Assembly: GCA_031259095.1 (NCBI GenBank)
Contig: JAIRLW010000435.1
Coordinates: 1 to 5,790, forward strand
DNA: 5,790 bases
Source of the DNA: Planctomycetaceae bacterium
Lineage (GTDB): Bacteria > Planctomycetota > Planctomycetia > Pirellulales > Thermoguttaceae
Direction of reading: 5' to 3'
Translations under genes and position numbers: made by a program
Shown: one piece after another, positions 1-5,172 of the stretch
How positions within the stretch are numbered: the first letter of the stretch is position 1
Layout of the letters: every line of letters begins with the position of its first letter
The notes under the pieces: generated by a model
What the model was told of the DNA's origin: nothing
What the model saw: the letters and a program-made list of their open reading frames with translations, nothing else
Database searches by the model: none

Positions 1-9
1 TACCCCCGA

Positions 10-38
10 ACCCGAAACCTAGGTTGCGGGTAGTTTTT
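10..38 (+). terminator. terminator-like hairpin with T run
   Basis: ACCCG (10-14) pairs with CGGGT (27-31) and AAC (16-18) with GTT (23-25) across one A/G mismatch, leaving the loop CTAG; TTTTT follows at 34-38. The centre is the perfect palindrome AACCTAGGTT. This fits a weak rho-independent terminator for a + strand gene ending left of the window, which cannot be seen. It could also be one more member of the palindromic repeats in this region. Confidence 0.35.
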
Positions 39-58
39 CGGTACAATAAACCCCTCGT

Positions 59-130
59 TGTCAGGTTTTGTTCACGGCCCCGTTCACTGACCTAGGTTCA
101 CTTCCTGACACTTCCTGACACTTCCTGACC
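59..130. repeat. three-copy decamer tandem repeat with inverted partner
   Basis: CTTCCTGACA occurs at 101-110 and 111-120, and CTTCCTGACC at 121-130, head to tail with a 10-bp period. TGTCAGG at 59-65 is the exact reverse complement of CCTGACA inside the unit, so the array can pair with upstream DNA. Between them GTTCAC recurs three times (70-75, 82-87, 96-101 approximately) and ACCTAGGT (90-97) repeats the palindrome at 16-25. A period near one helical turn would suit repeated binding of one protein, but no such protein is evident nearby. It may be a simple minisatellite. Confidence 0.6.
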
Positions 131-307
131 AAAAAACGCCGGTTTTGAAACAGGGTTTTAACATAGTTTTTTACAAGTAAGTAAACATAGAAAAGGGAAA
201 ACTATCCAAAGTGTTTTACACAAACCTAGAAATAGTAAAGACTTACGAAATAAGCGGTTTGCCAAATCACTCGTGCAATTGGAAATGAACAATGAAAAAA
301 ACAACCC

Positions 308-350
308 CTCACCGTCAGGTGGGCTATAATCCAAACGCCCCTATCGGGGC
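308..350. repeat. pair of adjacent perfect hairpins
   Basis: Hairpin A is CTCACC (308-313) pairing with GGTGGG (318-323), with one T-G wobble and the loop GTCA. Hairpin B is GCCCC (337-341) pairing with GGGGC (346-350), with the loop TATC. They are 13 nt apart and no T run follows either, so they are not canonical terminators. Hairpin B resembles a degenerate relative of the TCCCTAACGGGA hairpins at 442-521. I read them as members of a dispersed palindromic repeat family, or as parts of one transcribed structure. Confidence 0.55.
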
Positions 351-363
351 TAATATAAAAAAC

Positions 364-383
364 AAAAATTCCACTGATATATT
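364..383 (+). repeat. 20-bp dispersed repeat, copy 1
   Basis: This 20-mer (core ATTCCACTGATATATT) matches 1800-1819 at 19 of 20 positions in the same orientation; the difference is T versus A after CCACTGA. Both copies lie in non-coding DNA. The core ends in a -10-like TATATT, so it could be a shared promoter element or the remnant of a mobile element end. No function is known to me. Confidence 0.6.
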
Positions 384-441
384 TTGAATGTTTTTATTTT
401 AACAGGACGAGCGCTTTTAATCAATATTCAATATTCATTTG

Positions 442-521
442 CTACCAACATTTCGTCCCTAACGGGATGCGGATTCTTTTGTTCTCTCGCTTTCTACCAA
501 TAGAACATCCCTAACGGGACG
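442..521 (+). repeat. two copies of a 28-bp hairpin repeat
   Basis: Units at 442-469 and 494-521 match at 22 of 28 positions. Both start with CTACCAA and end in the hairpin TCCC-TAAC-GGGA, where the outer bases vary (T to C in the right arm, G to A in the left arm). The units are exactly 52 bp apart. From memory, hairpins of the type TCCCTAACGGGA are scattered through planctomycete and some other genomes, but I could not search. Two diverged units with one 24-bp spacer do not make a CRISPR array. Confidence 0.6.
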
Positions 522-532
522 GAAAAATTTTA

Positions 533-620
533 TTTCGGAAATTGCCGAAAAAACTCAATTGTTACGATATGACTTGCCGATTAAGAAGGTAATGTCATTT
601 ATATTAGGTAAAATATGACA
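533..620. promoter_or_regulatory. small dyads upstream of the decayed gene
   Basis: TTTCGG (533-538) and CCGAAA (545-550) form a perfect 6-bp stem with the loop AAATTG. Further on, TGTCAT (593-598) and ATGACA (615-620) form an inverted repeat with a 16-bp spacer. The second could be a binding site for a dimeric regulator upstream of the remnant gene at 708. This rests only on symmetry, and no clear -35/-10 pair accompanies it. Confidence 0.25.
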
Positions 621-707
621 AAAAGGTGAGTTTGGTCACAAAACGGAATGTATTCCTGTTGGATATCTTTCAAATTTTCATATTATTCTTATTTTAAGGA
701 ATATCTC

Positions 708-951
708 ATGACAAAAAAAAATCAACAACAAACGGGTTTTACGGTTATTCACGATTCCGAGCAAGTACAAAAAAATCGCCTGTTGAAAAAATTTATTCGG
801 AAAAACTTCCGAATTAAAAGTTGATGCAACGGTAACCGTCGATTTCAACGATAAATTGCAAACTGTCGGCGCTTTGGCTGGAAACGGTACAATTACTGAT
901 AGTGATTTATACCGTTTTCCTTTTAAAAACCTGTTTTATCTTTTCGTTTAA
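708..951 (+). pseudogene. decayed small gene with autotransporter-like beta-strand repeat
   Basis: An ATG at 708 has a good Shine-Dalgarno AAGGA at 696-700 (7-nt spacing) and opens a 38-codon frame ending at TGA 822-824. Removing one A from the A6 run at 786-791 joins this to a second frame that runs to TAA 949-951, giving an 80-residue product. The second part reads LKVDATVTVDFND, then LQTVGALAGNGTITDSDLYR. This is the typical wording of autotransporter-associated beta-strand repeats (a Val/Asn strand, then TVGALxGxGTIT). There is no signal peptide, and the last codons lie inside the inverted-repeat element at 907-1012, so the 3' end looks cut off by it. I infer a remnant of a secreted beta-helix protein. 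A sequencing error in the A run, or a functional 38-residue peptide, cannot be excluded. Confidence 0.5.
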
Positions 952-1012
952 CTCCGCAATTTAAGGTGTTTTTACAGTTCAAAAACCGGTTTTTAAAGTG
1001 AAATCGGTATAA
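907..1012. repeat. 106-bp element with 31-bp terminal inverted repeats
   Basis: Bases 907-937 and the reverse complement of 982-1012 agree at 27 of 31 positions. The outer 8 bp are perfect (TTATACCG and CGGTATAA), and the right arm contains the palindrome AAAAACCGGTTTTT (981-994). The 44-bp centre has no coding potential. The arrangement resembles a miniature inverted-repeat element or a large cruciform-forming palindrome. No target-site duplication was found. It overlaps the 3' end of the decayed gene and lies about 70 bp upstream of the flgN promoter. Confidence 0.55.
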
Positions 1013-1081
1013 CATCGCCTACCTCTTGAGTGTTGACAAATGGTCTTTTTAAAGATTCCCTATCATTTTGTCTTTTTACAC

Positions 1082-1110
1082 TTGACGTTAATATTGTAAA
1101 TTGTTAAGAT
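1082..1110 (+). promoter_or_regulatory. candidate sigma-70 promoter of flgN
   Basis: TTGACG (1082-1087, five of six bases of the -35 consensus) is followed after exactly 17 bp by TAAGAT (1105-1110, four of six bases of the -10). Transcription would start near 1117 and leave a leader of about 80 nt that contains the dyad at 1166-1178. A second TTGACA at 1033-1038 lacks a -10 box at proper spacing. No FliA-type flagellar promoter was seen. Confidence 0.45.
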
Positions 1111-1165
1111 TCGCGGCGTTTTATCGGCGGCGAACCGCTGAAAATTTTAATAGATTATGGTTGTT

Positions 1166-1178
1166 ACTGTTCAACAGT
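1166..1178. promoter_or_regulatory. perfect 13-bp dyad in the flgN leader
   Basis: ACTGTT-C-AACAGT is a perfect inverted repeat with 6-bp arms, ending 18 bp before the preferred flgN start and 7 bp before its ribosome binding site. It could be an operator or a small RNA hairpin affecting translation. It rests on symmetry alone. Confidence 0.3.
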
Positions 1179-1185
1179 TGGAAAT

Positions 1186-1190
1186 GAGGG
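1186..1190 (+). promoter_or_regulatory. ribosome binding site deciding the flgN start
   Basis: GAGGG directly abuts the first in-frame ATG (1191) but stands 6 nt before the second ATG (1197). The normal spacing therefore favours 1197, which removes only Met-Ala from the longer reading. Confidence 0.5.
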
Positions 1191-1196
1191 ATGGCA

Positions 1197-1676
1197 ATGG
1201 AACACGAAATCATCGCATTTTTGAACCGGCTTGCAACGGTGCAAGAGAAAATTCTAAACGTTTTGAAGAAGAAACAGACGCTTCTGGTGAAACCGGATAA
1301 AGAATCTCTCGCAGCGATCACCGCCGAAGAGGAACGTACTCTTATGTTGTTGCAACAATCGTTGGATCATCGGGAAAAAATTTTGGAATCCGCCCAAAAA
1401 CAAGGACATCATGCCGATTCGATTCAAATACTTTGTGAACAGATTTTCCCGAAACCGAATGAGTGGCGAATGTTAATCGATGCCGCTAATAATCGCCTCC
1501 GACAAATTCGTTATCTGGCGTTGGCGAATTGGACGGTTTCGCAAAAATCATTGATTCATCTCACTCAAATTCTTGAACTTATTGAAACTCAAGGTCAAGG
1601 TAAAACAACCTACCAACCGCAAAAAGGAAAAGAACACCATTCGTCAGGAGGCGGTTTTGTTGACCGTGTTGCTTAG
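1197..1676 (+). CDS. flgN: FlgN-like flagellar export chaperone
   Basis: The predicted product has 159 residues (161 if the ATG at 1191 is used). Proteins of the FlgN family are cytoplasmic chaperones that hold the hook-filament junction proteins FlgK and FlgL for flagellar type III export. The assignment rests on overall pattern. The protein is almost all alpha-helical and rich in Leu, Gln, Glu and Lys, with a long amphipathic N-terminal helix (about 1-30), a Glu-rich central helix containing EEERTLMLLQQSLDHRE (about 44-60), a third helix around 88-132 with NEWRMLIDAANN, and a polar tail with TTYQ (137-140) and GGGFVDRVA (151-159), like the flexible, often Tyr-containing tail that binds the client. 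Length fits the family. No FlgK, FlgL or FlgM gene is adjacent, which is unusual, and the gene appears monocistronic. Another small coiled-coil protein is possible. Confidence 0.6.
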   Translation: MEHEIIAFLNRLATVQEKILNVLKKKQTLLVKPDKESLAAITAEEERTLMLLQQSLDHREKILESAQKQGHHADSIQILCEQIFPKPNEWRMLIDAANNRLRQIRYLALANWTVSQKSLIHLTQILELIETQGQGKTTYQPQKGKEHHSSGGGFVDRVA

Positions 1677-1744
1677 ACCTTGTGTGCAAATTGCTTTTAA
1701 AATAATATATCAGTCGAATTTGTAGAGTTGAAATTCGGAGTAAA

Positions 1745-1778
1745 TTTAGTCGACTGAAATCGACTTCAGTCGACTAAA
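1745..1778. repeat. 34-bp near-perfect palindrome
   Basis: TTTAGTCGACTGAA (1745-1758) and TTCAGTCGACTAAA (1765-1778) are exact reverse complements. The 6-bp centre ATCGAC contains the self-complementary TCGA, so only one base pair of the 34-bp palindrome is broken. AGTCGACT occurs in each arm, and a half-like CAGTCGA precedes at about 1711. Just upstream GAATTT and AAATTC form a further 6-bp inverted repeat (about 1716-1736). No T run follows, so it is not a classic terminator. It lies between flgN and the kinase gene and could be an operator, a processing hairpin or a palindromic repeat. Confidence 0.65.
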
Positions 1779-1799
1779 ATCAATTAAATTTGTGGGTCA

Positions 1800-1819
1800 A
1801 AAAATTCCACTGAAATATT
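1800..1819 (+). repeat. 20-bp dispersed repeat, copy 2
   Basis: Second copy of the ATTCCACTGA(A/T)ATATT repeat, 19 of 20 identical to 364-383 and in the same orientation. It lies 85 bp upstream of the kinase start, where a promoter would be expected, and ends in the -10-like AATATT. No convincing -35 box accompanies it. Confidence 0.6.
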
Positions 1820-1903
1820 ACGAAACATCATTTTCGTGTATTTCGTAGTTAAAAACCATACTGTTACAAATCATGTTATCAGCGGTAAAAAAACATCAAT
1901 ATT

Positions 1904-2644
1904 ATGACCGCCGAAAGTATAGAACAAGTTCAAACTGAGTTGACATTGCTCCGCGAACATTTCAACGAAGAATTAGAACGCCAAAAAATCGACGCATTGG
2001 CGGAATTTGCCGCCGGAGCAGGACATGAAATCAATAATCCGTTGGCAATTATTGGCGGACACGCTCAATTATTGCTTCGGGAAATCGAAAACTTGGAACA
2101 TCGCCGTCATCTTGCGGTTATTACGGCACAAGTCAAACGGGCTTACGAAATGATCGCCGACGTCCGCTATTTCACAAGACCGCCCAAACCGGAAATAGAA
2201 ACATTCGACCTTGTAAAATGGTTACAAGATTTGACGGAAGAACAAATAAATTTATTACAAGAATCAAATGTTAATTTGTATTGTGAAACAGATTGTCATT
2301 CTGCGAATATTGAAACTGATCCTGTTCAACTTTACCTTGTTGTGGCTGCTTTATGTAATAATGCACGCGATATTCTTCAGACAACAGGCGGAAATATTAG
2401 GTTACGGCTTCGACAAATTGAAAACGATTGGGAAATTTCGGTCGAAGACGACGGTCCCGGAATAACCGAAGACATTCGTCCGTTCATTTTTTGTCCGTAT
2501 TTTTCAGGACGACAAGCAGGTCGCGGTCTTGGTTTTGGTCTGCCCAAAGCGTGGAGAATTATGCAACAACTAGGCGGCTCCATACAATATAAACCATCAG
2601 AAACCGGTGGAAGTAAATTTGTGGTTATTATCAAGAACTCATAA
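1904..2644 (+). CDS. short cytoplasmic histidine kinase without sensor domain
   Basis: The predicted product has 246 residues. It autophosphorylates on histidine and should pass the phosphate to a response regulator, none of which is encoded here. A short, probably coiled-coil N-terminus (about 4-32) leads into the HisKA dimerisation helix with the H-box GHEINNPLA (40-48; phospho-acceptor H41). The HATPase_c domain shows the N-box CNNARDIL (151-158), the G1 motif DDGPGI (182-187), an F-box-like FCPYFSGR (196-203) and the G2 loop GRGLGFGL (206-213). All catalytic boxes are present, so it should be active. The pattern matches NtrB-like kinases in a planctomycete style (SGR instead of TTK). No membrane segment or PAS, GAF or HAMP domain is present, so the signal must come from a partner. 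An in-frame stop at 1886-1888 rules out a longer N-terminus. No Shine-Dalgarno site is obvious. Confidence 0.85.
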   Translation: MTAESIEQVQTELTLLREHFNEELERQKIDALAEFAAGAGHEINNPLAIIGGHAQLLLREIENLEHRRHLAVITAQVKRAYEMIADVRYFTRPPKPEIETFDLVKWLQDLTEEQINLLQESNVNLYCETDCHSANIETDPVQLYLVVAALCNNARDILQTTGGNIRLRLRQIENDWEISVEDDGPGITEDIRPFIFCPYFSGRQAGRGLGFGLPKAWRIMQQLGGSIQYKPSETGGSKFVVIIKNS

Positions 2645-2645
2645 C

Positions 2646-2744
2646 GCCCGTGAGCGGCTGGCAATTGGTGTTGCCTGCCGTTCACAGGGCAAGTCGGCTA
2701 ATCGCCGACGCGATGGCGGGTGAAAGCCCTTCGGCAGAACATCG
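2646..2744 (+). ncRNA. candidate structured RNA or palindromic repeat: three hairpins
   Basis: Hairpin 1 begins one base after the kinase stop: GCCC/GGGC, GTGA/TCAC, GCGGC/GCCGT and GGCAA/TTGCC give 18 base pairs over 2646-2690, with one bulged A (2686), one T/T mismatch and the loop TTGGTG. Hairpin 2 is GTCGGC (2693-2698) with GCCGAC (2704-2709). Hairpin 3 is CGATG (2711-2715) with CATCG (2740-2744), enclosing GGGT-GAAA-GCCC, a GNRA-type tetraloop stem. GCCGA (2704-2708) could alternatively pair with TCGGC (2731-2735), excluding hairpin 2. No T run follows hairpin 1. It could stabilise the 3' end of the kinase mRNA, be an independent RNA, or be a repeat element. It matches no riboswitch or RNA family I recognise. 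Confidence 0.5.
2723..2744 (+). repeat. 22-bp dispersed repeat, copy 1
   Basis: AAAGCCCTTCGGC and the following nine bases match the reverse complement of 5173-5194 at 19 of 22 positions; the first 13 are identical. This copy forms the right half of hairpin 3 in the structured block. Confidence 0.55.
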
Positions 2745-2824
2745 TCTCTTGATTTTTGCATAAACAATGATCCTCAAAATGTGAAACAATCAGTACAATT
2801 GGGTCATTCTTGATAAATTTGGTA

Positions 2825-2853
2825 TTGACAATGATCGCGGTATTTTCTATTCT
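2825..2853 (+). promoter_or_regulatory. candidate sigma-70 promoter of the glycosyltransferase gene
   Basis: A perfect TTGACA (2825-2830) is followed after 17 bp by TATTCT (2848-2853, four of six bases of the -10 consensus). Transcription would start near 2860, about 50 nt before the gene. ACAATGATC occurs at 2764-2772 and again at 2828-2836, overlapping the -35 box, and might be a regulator half-site. Confidence 0.5.
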
Positions 2854-2911
2854 TTATCGAAACGTATCATTTTCTTTTTTTTGAACATACCCGCATTGAA
2901 TTTTTGGGAAT

Positions 2912-4417
2912 ATGATGAAATCTTTTCGTCCCGCTTTGATTTTTTGGTTTTTTGCTATTTCCTATTGTCTGATCTGGGCAATACTTTGCGTTGTTTTTCA
3001 ACGGAATTTTCGTTCTGATATTCTTCCGCAATATTTTCTGGGCGACCAATGGGTACTGGGTTGTGGAATCCATCCGATGATTTCCGCCTGGTATTTGAAT
3101 CTGATACGTTTTCTGACCTTTGACTCCGAAATTGCTCCCTACCTTACAACAGAATCCTGCGTTTTAATAATGCTTTGGTGTATCTGGCAATTGGCACGGG
3201 AATATTTGAAAGACGAAAAACTCGCCTTGCTCGCCGTACTTGCCGCCGCAAATTTTCGTTATTTGAATATCGGAAATCTTGTGTACAATCATAATACCGC
3301 TTTGACCGTTTGTTGGGTGCCCGCCATTTTGTGTCTCTATTGGGCGTTGACTCAAAATCGTCTCCGAATGTGGATATTGACCGGTTTTTGGTTGGGACTT
3401 GGTTTTCACGGAAAATACACCATTGCTTTGCTCGTGTTCACCATGCTTGTGTTCATGTTTATTGACCCTCAAGCACGGAAATATTGGAAAACGCCGCGCC
3501 CTTATATCACCATACTTGTTGCGATTTTTATCTTTTTGCCACATTTAATCTGGCTTTTCAATCATGATTTTTTTCCGATTTTTTATGCGTTGAACAAAAT
3601 AAAGCAACAGTTAATATGGTATCAGCGCTTAATTATACCTGCAAAATTCTTTTTCGGTTTAATTTTAGTGTTGATTCCTTCGGCACTGACCTTAGTTCCG
3701 ATTACCGGTTGGATATGGCAACTGAAATTTCGTCATGATTTGGGAATGTTACCGGAGGACCGATTCCGTCTTGCTTTTCTCGGAACAATGATTGGTATTC
3801 CGATTGCCTTACATCTGGTTGCCGGATTACTCGGCACCGCACAAATGAATAGTTACGTGATGGCTCTCGGTATGTATGTTCCGGTTCTTTTTATTTACGT
3901 TCTGAAAATCCGGCTCGATTCAAAATCGTTTTATCGAACCGCGATACTTGGATTATTGATTGCTGTTGGCACGATGACCATTTGGGCAGGAGCGTTGACT
4001 TACTCCGCGCAATTCGGAAAAAAACCTGCCGTTTCTCAATTTCCGGGCAAAAAATTAGCGGAAACAGTCGAGCGTCTTTGGATAGAACGCTATGCCCCAA
4101 CTCCTTGTCCCTTTGTTACCGAAGTAAACCGTTACTGGCTTTCCGGCAATGTCAATGTTTACGGAAAACTCCATATTCCGGTTCACCTTGAAAACTTTAC
4201 TTTGCGTTCTTCCAATCAAGAAATGAATCAGCGCGGCGGAATGATTCTTTGGGACAGGAACAATTTTCCTGAAATTGATTTTTCTGCGATTCAACAAACT
4301 TATCCGCGTGCTGAACAGTTACCGTCTTTAGAAATTCCATACGAAAAACCGTTTAGTCCGAAATTTTTACCGGAACGAATTGGTGTTGCGGTTATTCCGC
4401 CGTCTCCTGAACCGTAG
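2912..4417 (+). CDS. membrane glycosyltransferase, GT-C fold, family 39-like
   Basis: The predicted product has 501 residues. Such enzymes transfer a sugar from a polyprenyl-phosphate carrier to protein, lipid or glycan on the outer face of the cytoplasmic membrane. The first membrane helix (about 7-29) is followed by a loop with RSDILPQYFLGDQW (34-47) and HPMISAW (54-60); D36 matches the catalytic Asp of GT-C enzymes and the HP motif is typical of PMT_2/ArnT-like members. About eleven membrane segments follow up to residue 363, with the family-like GFHGKYT (164-170) and PHLIWLFNHDFFP (210-222). The last 135 or so residues are soluble, probably extracytoplasmic, with NVNVYGK (413-419) and GGMILWD (442-448). 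Donor and acceptor are unknown. GGGA at 2906-2909 is better spaced for the second ATG (2915). The 3' end overlaps the convergent methyltransferase gene by 26 bp. Confidence 0.85.
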   Translation: MMKSFRPALIFWFFAISYCLIWAILCVVFQRNFRSDILPQYFLGDQWVLGCGIHPMISAWYLNLIRFLTFDSEIAPYLTTESCVLIMLWCIWQLAREYLKDEKLALLAVLAAANFRYLNIGNLVYNHNTALTVCWVPAILCLYWALTQNRLRMWILTGFWLGLGFHGKYTIALLVFTMLVFMFIDPQARKYWKTPRPYITILVAIFIFLPHLIWLFNHDFFPIFYALNKIKQQLIWYQRLIIPAKFFFGLILVLIPSALTLVPITGWIWQLKFRHDLGMLPEDRFRLAFLGTMIGIPIALHLVAGLLGTAQMNSYVMALGMYVPVLFIYVLKIRLDSKSFYRTAILGLLIAVGTMTIWAGALTYSAQFGKKPAVSQFPGKKLAETVERLWIERYAPTPCPFVTEVNRYWLSGNVNVYGKLHIPVHLENFTLRSSNQEMNQRGGMILWDRNNFPEIDFSAIQQTYPRAEQLPSLEIPYEKPFSPKFLPERIGVAVIPPSPEP

Positions 4418-5117
4418 GATGTTCCGCAAAACAACAGGCAGTCAGACCAAAAAAACGATTCCAACGCATATAAAACCGTTCTATTCGGCATAGTAACGTT
4501 AATATTCCGTTGACCGGATTCGAATGACGTTGCAGGGAACTTTTAATCTCCTGCCGATGAAAAGTAAGCAACCGCATCGCGCAGGCAATCGGAAAAACAT
4601 TGGCAAAATAATAGCAGCCGAATGTCGGAATTAAACCGGATTTTCGTACCATTTCTTCTAATTGTCGTAACGTGTAACGCCGATAATGTTCTAAAAATAC
4701 GTCGTGACCTGACCACAGAAACTGGAACGCCGGAACCGTAATAAGAAAACGGCTGGATTTTTTCGTTTTTTCCGCATACAAGCGCAGAAAACCAGCGTCA
4801 TCTTCGATGTGTTCCAGCACATCGGTCATTAAAATGGTATCGGCGTCGGAGGATTCGATGGACTTGACGAAGTGAATTTGTTTTCCGTTGATTTCTTCAA
4901 CATGCTCCGTCAAATAAGCCGGATCAATGCAAACAGATTGTTCCGCTTCAGTATTTTGAAGCAAAAAACGCGAAAAGAATCCTGATCCTGCGCCGACGTC
5001 TAAAATGTTATGACCAATCTTGTTACCCAATAATTGACTTAACGCAAACGCTTTACTACGATAATACCAATGCGACATAATATTGTCGCCCAAAATATCA
5101 ATTTCTTTAACGTCCAT
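4392..5117 (-). CDS. class I SAM-dependent methyltransferase
   Basis: The predicted product has 241 residues and is cytoplasmic, with a Rossmann fold. Motif I is ILDVGAGSGFFS (38-49), which binds S-adenosylmethionine; the acidic residue after strand 2 is D65 in CIDP; TDVLEHIEDD (98-107) is the motif II region typical of Methyltransf_11/23 proteins. The stretch VPAFQFLWSGHD (128-139) with HYRRYT (144-149) marks a subfamily often found beside sugar and envelope genes; its substrate is not known to me. The hydrophobic segment near 170-185 may touch the membrane. The C-terminal 40 residues are less conserved in style. The start at 5117 is the first ATG; no clear Shine-Dalgarno site precedes it, but a 15-bp dyad lies 17 bp upstream. 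The CCA gene lies 179 bp upstream on the same strand, too far to call an operon with confidence. Confidence 0.85.
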   Translation of the reverse strand: MDVKEIDILGDNIMSHWYYRSKAFALSQLLGNKIGHNILDVGAGSGFFSRFLLQNTEAEQSVCIDPAYLTEHVEEINGKQIHFVKSIESSDADTILMTDVLEHIEDDAGFLRLYAEKTKKSSRFLITVPAFQFLWSGHDVFLEHYRRYTLRQLEEMVRKSGLIPTFGCYYFANVFPIACAMRLLTFHRQEIKSSLQRHSNPVNGILTLLCRIERFYMRWNRFFGLTACCFAEHPTVQETAE

Positions 5118-5134
5118 AAATTTTGTTTCAAAAA

Positions 5135-5149
5135 ATAGTTTGTAACTAT
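5135..5149 (-). promoter_or_regulatory. perfect dyad upstream of the methyltransferase gene
   Basis: ATAGTT-TGT-AACTAT is a perfect inverted repeat with 6-bp arms, 17 bp before the methyltransferase start. Read on the - strand it is followed at once by a run of T, so it could be an operator, a weak attenuator, or the end of transcription from the CCA gene. The A/T-rich stem makes strong termination unlikely. Confidence 0.3.
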
Positions 5150-5172
5150 CTATTTAGCGGATAAACCCCAAA

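Larger units (their letters stand above)
1..707. other. gene-free, repeat-rich intergenic stretch
   Basis: I see no credible coding region here: all frames are broken by frequent stops and no protein-family motif appears. The stretch is AT-rich with GC-rich hairpin islands. It holds a terminator-like hairpin, a decamer tandem repeat, two adjacent hairpins near 308-350, one copy of a 20-bp dispersed repeat and two copies of a 28-bp hairpin repeat, each listed separately. Smaller items are a tandem heptamer TCAATAT at 421-434, the 8-bp inverted repeat ATAGTTTT/AAAACTAT (163-170 and 198-205) and the small dyad GTGTTTTACAC at 211-221. No tRNA or rRNA signature was recognised. Confidence 0.6.

Noticed and set aside
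101..222. Replication origin with iterons and a DnaA-like box TTTTACACA (214-222)
   Set aside because: Only one imperfect box, no replication gene, and the repeats are too few.
442..521. Possible CRISPR array from the two TCCCTAACGGGA units
   Set aside because: Only two diverged copies (22 of 28) with one spacer and no cas gene; they behave like dispersed hairpins.
576..583. FliA-type -10 box GCCGATTA ahead of the flagellar gene
   Set aside because: No TAAA at the required 15-bp spacing, and it lies more than 600 bp from flgN.
2660..2675. Sigma-54-like TGGCA...TTGCC
   Set aside because: The GG-to-GC distance is one base too long and both halves are the inner arms of the 18-bp hairpin.
2377..2685. 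102-codon open frame on the - strand across the kinase end
   Set aside because: It lies opposite conserved kinase motifs and has no family pattern of its own.
2642..2690. Integron attC site suggested by TAACGCC next to a long imperfect hairpin
   Set aside because: No matching GTTRRRY core at the 3' end and no integrase or cassette structure.
2646..2690. Intrinsic terminator of the kinase gene
   Set aside because: The stem is strong, but AAGTCGGC follows rather than a T run.
4510..4516. TTCGAAT resembling a tRNA T-loop
   Set aside because: No acceptor, D or anticodon arms around it, and it is inside the methyltransferase gene.
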